From: an uncultured Enorma sp.
GTDB taxonomy: Bacteria; Actinomycetota; Coriobacteriia; Coriobacteriales; Coriobacteriaceae
Length of the DNA stretch: 13,199 bases
Reading direction: 5' to 3'
Assembly (NCBI GenBank): GCA_905210055.1
Contig: CAJLVH010000038.1
Span: forward strand, 1-13,199
Shown here: positions 5,666-12,147 of the stretch, in pieces
Layout of the letters: every line of letters begins with the position of its first letter
Numbering within the stretch: the first letter of the stretch is position 1
Position numbers and translations under genes: made by a program
The notes under the pieces: generated by a model
Told to the model about the DNA's origin: nothing
The model's database searches: none
Seen by the model: the letters and a program-made list of their open reading frames with translations, nothing else

Positions 5666-5719
5666 AGGCGCAAAGCGCCTAACACAGGAAACCGTAAGCC
5701 CCGAAATCGAGGCTTACGG
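5666..5719 (-). terminator. Terminator-like hairpin between tRNA-Trp and secE
   Basis: On the minus strand CCGTAAGCC (from 5719) pairs with GGCTTACGG (to 5692). The interior adds a T-G pair and CGA/TCG, and the stem is followed by TTTCCTGTGTT. A second small hairpin, AGGCGC-TTT-GCGCCT (5666-5680), directly precedes the secE ribosome binding site. The first stem could release part of the rpmG-tRNA transcripts before secE or protect the 3' end used for tRNA processing. Confidence 0.55.
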
Positions 5720-5728
5720 ATTGAAGAC

Positions 5729-5804
5729 TGGCACGCCAGGAAGGACTCGAACCCTCAACACTCGGTTTTGGAGACCGATGCTCTACCAATTGAACTACTG
5801 GCGT
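5729..5804 (-). tRNA. trnW: tRNA-Trp (CCA anticodon)
   Basis: It folds as a full cloverleaf. The acceptor ACGCCAG pairs with CTGGCGT, T8 and A9 are in place, the D arm has GTTC/GAGC, and the anticodon loop CTCCAAA carries CCA, which reads UGG. The T arm contains GGTTCGAGTCC. The discriminator base is G and the 3' CCA is encoded. It lies between rpmG and secE, a classic actinobacterial order, and must be cut from a polycistronic transcript. Confidence 0.97.
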
Positions 5805-5818
5805 GTAAAAGTTGGAGA

Positions 5819-5968
5819 CTAACGGGTCTCCTTGTGAACCGTATGGCGACGGCACCAGGGGCAATACTTCTTGATCTCCATACGATCGGGCATGGTTGCC
5901 TTGTTCTTGGTCGTCGTATAGTTACGACGCTTGCACTCGGTGCAGGCAAGGGTGACGAGAGTACGCAT
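5819..5968 (-). CDS. rpmG: 50S ribosomal protein L33
   Basis: This is a 49-codon gene. L33 is a small zinc-ribbon protein of the large subunit near the tRNA exit site. The product starts MRTLVTLACTECKRRNYTTT and ends with YCPWCRRHTVHKETR. Its two CxxC pairs (CTEC and CPWC) are the zinc ligands, so this is the zinc-dependent C+ form, usually replaced by a zinc-free copy under zinc limitation. The start at 5968 is supported by GGAGGT about 10 bases upstream. It is the first gene after the promoter at 6015-6044, and tRNA-Trp begins 14 bp after its stop. Confidence 0.97.
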   Translation of the reverse strand: MRTLVTLACTECKRRNYTTTKNKATMPDRMEIKKYCPWCRRHTVHKETR

Positions 5969-6014
5969 GAAACTAATTACCTCCAAATACCGCCCCGTAC
6001 GGGCACGATGGAAT

Positions 6015-6044
6015 ACGATAGCATCTGCGTTCTTACTCTGTCAA
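6015..6044 (-). promoter_or_regulatory. Sigma70-type promoter of rpmG-trnW-secE-nusG
   Basis: On the minus strand a consensus -35 TTGACA (6039-6044) and a -10 TATCGT (6015-6020) are separated by 18 bp. TGC directly before the -10 gives an extended -10 form. The rpmG start codon lies about 46 bp downstream. This is the best promoter match in the window. Confidence 0.72.
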
Positions 6045-6121
6045 CGGTTTATTCGCTGATAGGCGCGATTGCAGATGCGTTCCATAAACGTTCACAAGGT
6101 CGCGGGCACAACCCGCATCTT

Positions 6122-6197
6122 GCACCGTTTTCCGAAGCGAACTCTCGTGTGCGCAGCGCGCGTTCACAGAAGATGAGTTCGATTTGGAAAACGGTGC
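6122..6197. repeat. Long imperfect hairpin between tuf and the rpmG promoter
   Basis: GCACCGTTTTCC (6122-6133) and GGAAAACGGTGC (6186-6197) are perfectly complementary. After a symmetric 4x4 internal loop the stem continues with CGAACTC and GAGTTCG, and the apex holds a small GCGC-AGC-GCGC hairpin. The whole element is 76 bp and lies about 80 bp upstream of the rpmG -35 box and 10 bp beyond the tuf terminator. It may be a second terminator that shields the strong downstream promoter, or a dispersed palindromic repeat. Confidence 0.65.
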
Positions 6198-6207
6198 GTC
6201 ATGAAGA

Positions 6208-6236
6208 ACCCGGCCCCTCGCGATGAGGAGCCGGGT
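6208..6236 (-). terminator. Terminator of the tRNA-tuf operon
   Basis: On the minus strand ACCCGGCTCCTC pairs with GAGGGGCCGGGT (one T-G pair) around a 5-base loop. The downstream run TTCTTCAT is only moderately U-rich. It begins 38 bases beyond the tuf stop codon. Confidence 0.8.
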
Positions 6237-6274
6237 CTAAGATCACACGATCCGAATACCTCGGCTACCCGAAG

Positions 6275-7465
6275 TTACTCGATGATGGTGGAGACGACGC
6301 CGGAACCGACGGTGTGGCCGCCCTCGCGGATAGCGAAGCGCAGGCCCTCCTCCATGGCGATCGGGTGGATGAGGTCGCCCTCGATGGTGATGTGGTCACC
6401 AGGCATGGCCATCTCGGTACCCTCGGGGAGCTTGACGGTGCCGGTCACGTCAGTGGTACGGAAGTAGAACTGCGGACGGTAGCCATCGAAGAACGGCGTG
6501 TGACGGCCGCCCTCCTCCTTGGTGAGGACGTAGACCTCGCCGGTGAACTTGGTGTGCGGGTGCACCGAACCGGGCTTGCAGAGAACCTGGCCGCGCTCGA
6601 TGTCCTCGCGCTTGATGCCGCGCAGGAGGATACCGACGTTGTCGCCAGCCTCGCAGAAGTCCATGGTCTTGCGGAACATCTCGATGCCGGTGGCGACGGA
6701 GGACTGGGTCTCCTTGATGCCGACGATCTCGACGGGCTCGTTGAGCTTGAGCACGCCGCGCTCGACACGGCCGGTCGCAACGGTACCACGGCCGGAGATG
6801 GTCATGGTGTCCTCGACGGCCATGAGGAACGGCTTGGCGTCGTCGCGCTCGGGGGTCGGGATGTAGGTGTCGACGGCGTGCATGAGCTCGCGGATGGAGT
6901 CATACCACTTCTCCTCGCCGTTGAGGGCGCCGAGAGCGGAACCACGGATGACGGGGATGTCGTCGCCCGGGAAGTCGTACTCGGAGAGGAGCTCACGGGT
7001 CTCCATCTCGACGAGGTCGATAAGCTCCTCGTCGTCAACCATGTCGCACTTGTTCAGGAACACGACGATGTAGGGCACGCCGACCTGACGGGCGAGCAGG
7101 ATGTGCTCACGGGTCTGAGCCATGGGGCCGTCGGTGGCGGCGATGACCAGGATAGCGCCGTCCATCTGGGCAGCACCGGTGATCATGTTCTTGATGTAGT
7201 CGGCGTGGCCGGGGCAGTCGACGTGAGCATAGTGACGCTCAGCGGTCTCGTACTCGACGTGCGCGACGGAGATGGTGATGCCGCGCTCGCGCTCCTCGGG
7301 AGCCTTGTCGATGTTCTCAAAGGCGGTGAAGTCGGCCTTGCAGCCATCGGTCTCGGAGAGAACCTTGGTGATGGCGGCGGTCAGCGTGGTCTTGCCGTGG
7401 TCCACGTGGCCGATGGTGCCGATGTTAACATGCGGCTTTGTACGCTCGAACTTTTCCTTGGCCAT
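6275..7465 (-). CDS. tuf: Elongation factor Tu
   Basis: EF-Tu carries aminoacyl-tRNA to the ribosomal A site as a GTP complex. The 396-residue product is full length. The G domain has GHVDHGKTTL (G1), the switch I region with RGITIS, DCPGHADY (G3) and NKCDMVDD (G4). Domains 2 and 3 follow, with GRGTVATGRVERG and a C-terminus of FAIREGGHTVGSGVVSTIIE. The start at 7465 has AGGAGG about 8 bases upstream. It is the last gene of an operon led by tRNA-Tyr, tRNA-Thr and tRNA-Met, so one promoter supplies both tRNAs and their carrier protein. Confidence 0.99.
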   Translation of the reverse strand: MAKEKFERTKPHVNIGTIGHVDHGKTTLTAAITKVLSETDGCKADFTAFENIDKAPEERERGITISVAHVEYETAERHYAHVDCPGHADYIKNMITGAAQMDGAILVIAATDGPMAQTREHILLARQVGVPYIVVFLNKCDMVDDEELIDLVEMETRELLSEYDFPGDDIPVIRGSALGALNGEEKWYDSIRELMHAVDTYIPTPERDDAKPFLMAVEDTMTISGRGTVATGRVERGVLKLNEPVEIVGIKETQSSVATGIEMFRKTMDFCEAGDNVGILLRGIKREDIERGQVLCKPGSVHPHTKFTGEVYVLTKEEGGRHTPFFDGYRPQFYFRTTDVTGTVKLPEGTEMAMPGDHITIEGDLIHPIAMEEGLRFAIREGGHTVGSGVVSTIIE

Positions 7466-7481
7466 TTAGCCCTCCTCCTTA

Positions 7482-7546
7482 AGGTCGTCCCCGAGGGGAC
7501 TTGCCCTTTAACTTAAGTGGCTCCCCCACGTACATAGAGAAGCCAC
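7482..7546 (-). other. Structured 5' leader between tRNA-Met and tuf
   Basis: Two hairpins lie in the 90-bp spacer. A 10-pair stem (GTGGCTTCTC with GGGGAGCCAC, two G-U pairs, 7517-7546) starts 10 bases after the tRNA-Met 3' end. A GC-rich GTCCCC/GGGGAC stem lies just ahead of the ribosome binding site. They probably mark the processing boundary between tRNA and mRNA. No regulator can be named. Confidence 0.4.
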
Positions 7547-7555
7547 CGTGTTACC

Positions 7556-7632
7556 TGGTAGCGGTGACTGGATTCGAACCAGTGACGCCACGGGTATGAA
7601 CCGTGTGCTCTAACCAGCTGAGCTACACCGCC
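7556..7632 (-). tRNA. trnM: tRNA-Met (CAT anticodon)
   Basis: The acceptor is GGCGGTG with CACCGCT (G1-U72 wobble), the D arm is GCTC/GAGC, and the anticodon loop TTCATAC carries CAT. The T arm contains GGTTCGAATCC, and an encoded CCA follows discriminator A. The paired position 1 and the D-arm sequence fit elongator Met. A lysidine-modified tRNA-Ile2 has the same unmodified anticodon and cannot be fully excluded by eye. Confidence 0.93.
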
Positions 7633-7636
7633 GTAC

Positions 7637-7712
7637 TGGAGCCTGCGACCGGACTTGAACCGGTGACCTCCTCGTTACCAACGAGGTGCTCTACCGACTG
7701 AGCTACACAGGC
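7637..7712 (-). tRNA. trnT: tRNA-Thr (GGT anticodon)
   Basis: The acceptor is GCCTGTG with CGCAGGC (one U-G pair). The anticodon stem CCTCG/CGAGG encloses TTGGTAA with GGT, which reads ACC and ACU. The T arm contains GGTTCAAGTCC, and CCA is encoded. Only 4 bp separate it from tRNA-Met, so both come from one precursor. Confidence 0.97.
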
Positions 7713-7722
7713 ACTTGACTTC

Positions 7723-7807
7723 TGGTGGGAGCGCAAGGATTCGAACCTTGGTAGGCAGAGCCAACGGGTTTACAGCCCGTCCCCATTAACCACTCGGGCA
7801 CACTCCC
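7723..7807 (-). tRNA. trnY: tRNA-Tyr (GTA anticodon)
   Basis: This is an 85-base class II tRNA with a long variable arm. The acceptor GGGAGTG pairs with CGCTCCC. The anticodon stem ACGGG/CCCGT encloses CTGTAAA with GTA. The T arm contains GGTTCGAATCC, and CCA is encoded after discriminator A. It is the first gene of the tRNA-tuf transcript. Confidence 0.97.
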
Positions 7808-7870
7808 ATAAGAAGCAAGACCCACGAAGCCGGATGTCCATGCGGAAATGCCGCCATCGCGAGCAAACGA

Positions 7871-7900
7871 ATAGTAGTACAAGGCGGCGGCGCGAGTCAA
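7871..7900 (-). promoter_or_regulatory. Promoter of the tRNA-Tyr/Thr/Met-tuf operon
   Basis: On the minus strand -35 TTGACT (7895-7900) and -10 TACTAT (7871-7876) are spaced by 18 bp. They lie about 65 bp ahead of tRNA-Tyr. Both hexamers are close to the sigma70-type consensus, and the spacer is GC-rich. Confidence 0.68.
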
Positions 7901-8087
7901 CCGAAAACCTCAAATACACGCGTCCGGGCGTATCCTATAGCTGTGAGCTGCGATTTCTCTCGTTACGCCATGAGGAGCTTGTGAAGACAGAATGAGCTTG
8001 ATTGGCGACGTGTTCCCTGCAACCCGTTCGAACCCGTTTCGCGCCCCGTCAAAACGGCTTGGATGAAACTCCTCCGCAACCAACACA

Positions 8088-8789
8088 TCAGCCTAAGTCG
8101 AGCGTGGCCTGCACGGTGCGACGCTTCTGCTCGTCGCGGATGAGCGCCTGGAGCTTCGCCTCGATTTTCTCGAACTTCACCTGGGCGGCGTCCTTGCCCG
8201 CGGCTCGGTCGCGCGCCGTTGCGCCCGCGAGCACCGCCGCACGCTCCTCTTCGCCGAGCCGCTCCGCTTGGTACCGCCCCACCACGGTCTCAAGGTCCTC
8301 GATCGTCGAGAGATCCGCCGCGCAGGCGCTCTCCTCATAGGTATAGAAGAGCTTCACCGGCCGCCCTGCCAAGAGCAGCTGCACGGCGTTGCGCAGCGTG
8401 CCCGAGCTCACCTGCAAGTTTCCGAAGCGGTTGATCTCGATGGGGTTGAGGTACGCAAGCCCCCAATCCGCCCGCTCCCCCATGGCGCGGTCCTTCGCCG
8501 TCTGGAGGGCGCGCCCCGTCGACCCCGGCTCGCCTGGAACGACCTCGAGCCCCCATGCGCCCTCAACCTTCACGCGCGGGCGGCTGCGCACCGTGAACAC
8601 CGTCACATGGGGATACGGCGAACCACCGCCCCACACTCGCAGGTAGTCGAGGGCGAGCGCATCGACCCCGCGTTCGGAATCTCCCACGAGCACGCCGAAA
8701 CCCTGCTCGCAGATGCGGTCCAAAGACCGGCAGAACTCCTCGGGCAGGCGCGCAAGGCTCCTCGACCCGGATATGAACACGCTTGGCAT
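8088..8789 (-). CDS. SLOG-family nucleotide-binding protein paired with RecQ fusion
   Basis: The 233-residue product opens with a Rossmann-like SLOG fold: strand SVFISGSRSL (3-12), then GFGVLVGDSERGVDALALDYL-type glycines and Asp (30-50). Further on come ALQTAKDRAMGERADWGLA and the SSGTLRN motif (128-133), the Ser-Gly-Thr loop that contacts phosphate in LOG/DprA-like proteins. Residues 160-230 are charged and helical, probably a coiled coil. SLOG proteins bind or process nucleotides, and many occur in conflict systems. The gene starts 41 bp beyond the RecQ-fusion stop, behind AGGGAGG, so the two form an operon. Predicted partner: nucleotides made or released by the helicase/phosphoribosyltransferase protein. 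That link is an inference. No terminator is obvious downstream. Confidence 0.8.
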   Translation of the reverse strand: MPSVFISGSRSLARLPEEFCRSLDRICEQGFGVLVGDSERGVDALALDYLRVWGGGSPYPHVTVFTVRSRPRVKVEGAWGLEVVPGEPGSTGRALQTAKDRAMGERADWGLAYLNPIEINRFGNLQVSSGTLRNAVQLLLAGRPVKLFYTYEESACAADLSTIEDLETVVGRYQAERLGEEERAAVLAGATARDRAAGKDAAQVKFEKIEAKLQALIRDEQKRRTVQATLDLG

Positions 8790-8830
8790 GCTCGCCCTCC
8801 CTTCGTCACATGCCGTGCCGCCGTACGGCG

Positions 8831-11800
8831 CTAGTCGCCCTTACCCGTCTTCACGAGCGCGTACGGATAGACGGCCTTCGCGCCGGCGCGGACGAGCTCG
8901 GACGCGATCACCGCGAACGTCCAGCCGGAATCGACCATGTCGTCCACGAGGAGCACCGTTTTGCCTGCGATGCGCCCGGGCTTGGCGACCTCGATGGTAT
9001 CGCGAATGTTCTTCGCCTGCAGCGCGGAGCTGTTAAGCGTCTTTTGCGCGGCGCCCTCTGCGGTCTTGCGCACGGCGCCGTCGATGAACGGAACCTTGAG
9101 CGCATGCGCCAGCCGCTCGGCGAAATCCGGCACGAGCGTGGGGCGGCGCAGGCTCGGCACGGCGACCACCGCATCGATGCCCACGCCCGCCGTCGCGCTG
9201 CGCAGGTAGCGCGCGGACTCCATGAGCAGCTCGTCCGAGAAACGCCCGTCGCGGTACTTGCCCGTCGCGGCGAGCTGTCCAAGCAACGAGAAGTAGTTGT
9301 CCGAGAGGATCCAGCCGCGCCCGCATTGCTCCTCGGGTGCGATGCGGGTGCCGTCCGGCCACTGCTTTCGGGGCTTCACGAAGCCGTGGCGGTTCTTCTC
9401 GAACGAGATCGCCTCGTCCACGAGCACCTCGTCCACCTCGACGGGGAACAGCGGCTCGCCCGTGCAGTTCGCGCAGATGCCGCAGTGCTCCTTGGCATCC
9501 GGCGCGTCGAGCTCGTCGGCGATGTACTTCATGAGGCAGCCATCCGTGCGCAGGAACTCCTTGAAGCTCGCAAGCTCGTCGTAGCGCATGTTGCGGAGCT
9601 CGGCCTGGCGCTCGCGCTCCGCCTGCGCGTCGAAGCTCGTCGCATCGTTGGCGCAGTACATGCGCACCGTGCTGCCGCGTTGGTTCTTCCGGCGCTCTTC
9701 ATGCAGATAATCATGCACCTCGAGGTACTTGAGCGCCTCCTTGACCTTCCCCGCCGTCGCGTTGACCGAAGCCATGACCTCACGCTGCGTAGCCCCGTCG
9801 GCACACCGCTCGATGATCTTCTCGAGTAGGTTCGGCTCGGCGAAGGCGGAGTCGATGAAGCTCCGCAGGATGCCCTCGTCCTCCGGGCCGTGCAGCAGCA
9901 CCGCGTAGGCGCGCTTGCCGTCGCGGCCGGCGCGGCCGATCTGCTGGTAGTAGCTGATGAGGTTCTCGGGCAGCTGGAAGTTGATGACGAAGCGGATGTC
10001 CGCCTTGTCGTAGCCCATGCCGAGCTTGATGGTGCAGCAGAGCACGCGCACGTCGCCCGCCTCGTAGTCCGCGAGCGCACGGTCGGAGACCTCCTGGTCG
10101 AGGCCGGAATGATATGCACGGGCAGAGACGCCGTGCTGCTGCAGGTATTCCGCCACGTGCTCGCAATCGCGCTGCGTGAGGCAGTAGATGAGCCCCTGCC
10201 CCCGATCCAAGCCGCCGCCCCGGCCGAGCGTCTGGGCGAGCCAGGCGAGGCGCTCCTCGCGAGTCTGCTCGGGGTTCACCTGGATGGCGAGCTCCTCACG
10301 GATGAGGTCGCCGCGCACGACGCTCAAGTTATGCCCGAGCTGCGAGCGGATGTCCTTGATCACGCGGTTGTTCGCCGTGGCCGTGGTGCCCAAGATGGCC
10401 GCGTCCTCGGGGAGGTTCTGCAGGAAGCGCGAAACGCGCTGGTAGTCCGGGCGGAAATCGTGCCCCCAGTCCGAGATGCAGTGCGCCTCGTCCACCACGA
10501 AGAGCTTGATGCCGCGCACGCCGGCGAGCTGCTTCATGAACCCATCGTTCGAGAGGCGCTCGGGCGAGACGATGAGGGCGTCATAGCTGCCGAGATGGGA
10601 GAAGATCTCTTCCCAGTCGTCCTTGTTTCCCGAATTGATGGTCGCGACGTTCAACCCAAGCCGCTTCGCCGACTCGATCTGGTTCTCCATGAGCGCCAGA
10701 AGCGGGCTGATGATGAGCGTGGGGCCGGCGCCCTGCGCGCGCAGGATCTTCGTGGCCATGAAGTAGACGAGCGACTTGCCCCAACCCGTCTTCTGCACCA
10801 CGAGCACGCGCTCACCCGTCGCGGCGTCGACGATCGCCTCGAGCTGGCCCGCGCGGAACTCTGCCCCCTCGCCATACGCGTCGCGAAGGAGGGCGGTCGC
10901 TTGGCGCGCGGCAGCATCGCGCTCGGGAGAGGGAACGTCCTGCGCCGGCTCCTCCACACGCGCACGATCCTCTTCCGCGCTGGCCACCGGCGCGCACGCC
11001 ACCGCCGGCTCCTCCGCTCCCGGCGCGCGCTCGATGAGCTTGGTGAAGATGGGATCGCGCAGATCGAAGAGGTAGCAGTCGTTCGCGTTGTGCGGGTCGC
11101 CCTGGCGGCGCAGGTAGTAGTGGTGCACGAGCGCGCGCTCCTCGATCTTCGCGCGCATGTCGGCGAAGCGCGCCACCCACACGCCCTCGAGCGGCTCAAT
11201 CTCTACGTCGCGATAGGCGAGCTGCTCCCAATGCACGTAGAGGTAGATGTCGCACTCCGGGTAGAGCTCGCAGTAGCGGCGGTAGTCCTTCGCGTCGAAC
11301 GTGATGGTGAGGCGCGGGTCGAGCCGCCGCGCAAGCGGACGGCCGGCCTCGTCCTGCGTATAGCGGGCGCAGGTAAAGAACGGCGTCATGAAGCTCTTGA
11401 GGTCGGCGGGGCGGTCGTTGTCGTAATCGTGCAGGTCGATGGCGTAGGGGTTCGTCGCCTTCTCCGGGTTGATGCGCACGTCGCGCCCGGTGAGGGGCAC
11501 GATGCGTGCAACGAAGTCCCTCTCGAGCTCCTCGCCCTTGCGGCACCATGCGTCCTTGTCCTCGGTGTCGATCTCTTGCGGCGTGCGGTCCGGATACGGG
11601 TCGCCGGGGCGCGGGGTGGGGACAGCCGTCTGAGCTTGTTCGCCGGGCTTGTCACCGCGTTTCAGCGGCACCGTGAGCATGCCCGCGCTGTCGAGCGCCT
11701 CGAGCACCAGCTGGATGCCGGCGCCAGAGAACCATGGGTATGCATATAGGCTCGTATCATTCCGTTCAATTCCGCGTGCAATCCCTGCCTCGGTGGGAAC

Positions 11801-11989
11801 CGTGCAGCGCCTGCCCGTGCGCTCGAATGTCTGGTACTCGAGGAGCCCGGCATCGCGGAACTTCTGGAAGAATTTGCGCGCGATGGCATCGATGCTCGCA
11901 TCTGAGCTGATGAGCCCCTTTTCCTTGAGCTGGGTTATCAGAGCGGAAAGCGACCCGCCCTCAAGATCGGAATATACCGCATCTGCCAT
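8831..11989 (-). CDS. RecQ helicase fused to PD-(D/E)XK-like and phosphoribosyltransferase domains
   Basis: The product has 1052 residues, well over the ~600 of standard RecQ. Residues 1-75 look like a winged helix (SALITQLKEKGLI, RKFFQKFRDAGLL). Residues 140-320 hold a PD-(D/E)XK-like pattern: EELERDF (153-159), AIDL with D185, then ADLKS with D196 and K198. Residues 372-720 are a RecQ helicase core: FRAGQ (378-382), Walker A KTGWGKS (400-406), DEAHCISDWGHDFRPDY (500-516), TTATAN (535-540), IKLGMGYDKADIRF (654-667) and QQIGRAGRDG (682-691). C818, C836, C839 and C842 form the RecQ zinc site. Residues 915-1052 are a phosphoribosyltransferase with PRPP loop VLLVDDMVDSGWT (1012-1024). The start at 11989 has GAGGAG about 8 bases upstream. 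DNA unwinding at 3' tails is family knowledge; coupling to nucleotide chemistry and defence is inferred. Confidence 0.9.
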   Translation of the reverse strand: MADAVYSDLEGGSLSALITQLKEKGLISSDASIDAIARKFFQKFRDAGLLEYQTFERTGRRCTVPTEAGIARGIERNDTSLYAYPWFSGAGIQLVLEALDSAGMLTVPLKRGDKPGEQAQTAVPTPRPGDPYPDRTPQEIDTEDKDAWCRKGEELERDFVARIVPLTGRDVRINPEKATNPYAIDLHDYDNDRPADLKSFMTPFFTCARYTQDEAGRPLARRLDPRLTITFDAKDYRRYCELYPECDIYLYVHWEQLAYRDVEIEPLEGVWVARFADMRAKIEERALVHHYYLRRQGDPHNANDCYLFDLRDPIFTKLIERAPGAEEPAVACAPVASAEEDRARVEEPAQDVPSPERDAAARQATALLRDAYGEGAEFRAGQLEAIVDAATGERVLVVQKTGWGKSLVYFMATKILRAQGAGPTLIISPLLALMENQIESAKRLGLNVATINSGNKDDWEEIFSHLGSYDALIVSPERLSNDGFMKQLAGVRGIKLFVVDEAHCISDWGHDFRPDYQRVSRFLQNLPEDAAILGTTATANNRVIKDIRSQLGHNLSVVRGDLIREELAIQVNPEQTREERLAWLAQTLGRGGGLDRGQGLIYCLTQRDCEHVAEYLQQHGVSARAYHSGLDQEVSDRALADYEAGDVRVLCCTIKLGMGYDKADIRFVINFQLPENLISYYQQIGRAGRDGKRAYAVLLHGPEDEGILRSFIDSAFAEPNLLEKIIERCADGATQREVMASVNATAGKVKEALKYLEVHDYLHEERRKNQRGSTVRMYCANDATSFDAQAERERQAELRNMRYDELASFKEFLRTDGCLMKYIADELDAPDAKEHCGICANCTGEPLFPVEVDEVLVDEAISFEKNRHGFVKPRKQWPDGTRIAPEEQCGRGWILSDNYFSLLGQLAATGKYRDGRFSDELLMESARYLRSATAGVGIDAVVAVPSLRRPTLVPDFAERLAHALKVPFIDGAVRKTAEGAAQKTLNSSALQAKNIRDTIEVAKPGRIAGKTVLLVDDMVDSGWTFAVIASELVRAGAKAVYPYALVKTGKGD

Positions 11990-12060
11990 ACAAAGGCTCC
12001 TCTCTCGTAAGCCTGCGAGCCAGGGCGCCCGCCGTATGGGGTGCCCTAGCGCTTGCGATG

Positions 12061-12069
12061 ATTATGTCA
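12061..12069 (-). promoter_or_regulatory. Possible extended -10 promoter of the RecQ-SLOG operon
   Basis: The minus strand reads TGACATAAT, an extended -10 element, about 70 bp ahead of the RecQ-fusion start. No good -35 hexamer lies 16-18 bp upstream. Between it and the gene, AGGGC-A-CCC can pair with GGG-C-GCCCT, giving the 5' leader some structure. Confidence 0.3.
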
Positions 12070-12147
12070 TGTCGCCCGGACAAAACTGCACGCGGCGGCT
12101 CGCCGGTTTAGGACGAAGAGGTGGTCGAGTCCTGTCCGTCCGTGGGG

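Noticed and set aside
5653..5685. Upstream ATG extending SecE by 11 residues
   Set aside because: The extension overlaps a hairpin and the ribosome binding site, and the downstream ATG has a good GGAGGT.
6314..7516. Plus-strand open frame of 400 codons opposite tuf
   Set aside because: Antisense shadow of a highly conserved gene with strong codon bias; no ribosome binding site or protein motif.
7992..8066. 24-codon plus-strand frame behind a GAGGAG-like site
   Set aside because: Too short to judge, no promoter and no conservation evidence; the region is otherwise empty.
9890..11749. Long plus-strand open frame of 619 codons opposite the RecQ fusion
   Set aside because: It is the antisense shadow of a very GC-rich gene; its translation is Arg/Leu/Val/Ala-rich without any motif, while the minus strand holds all RecQ motifs.
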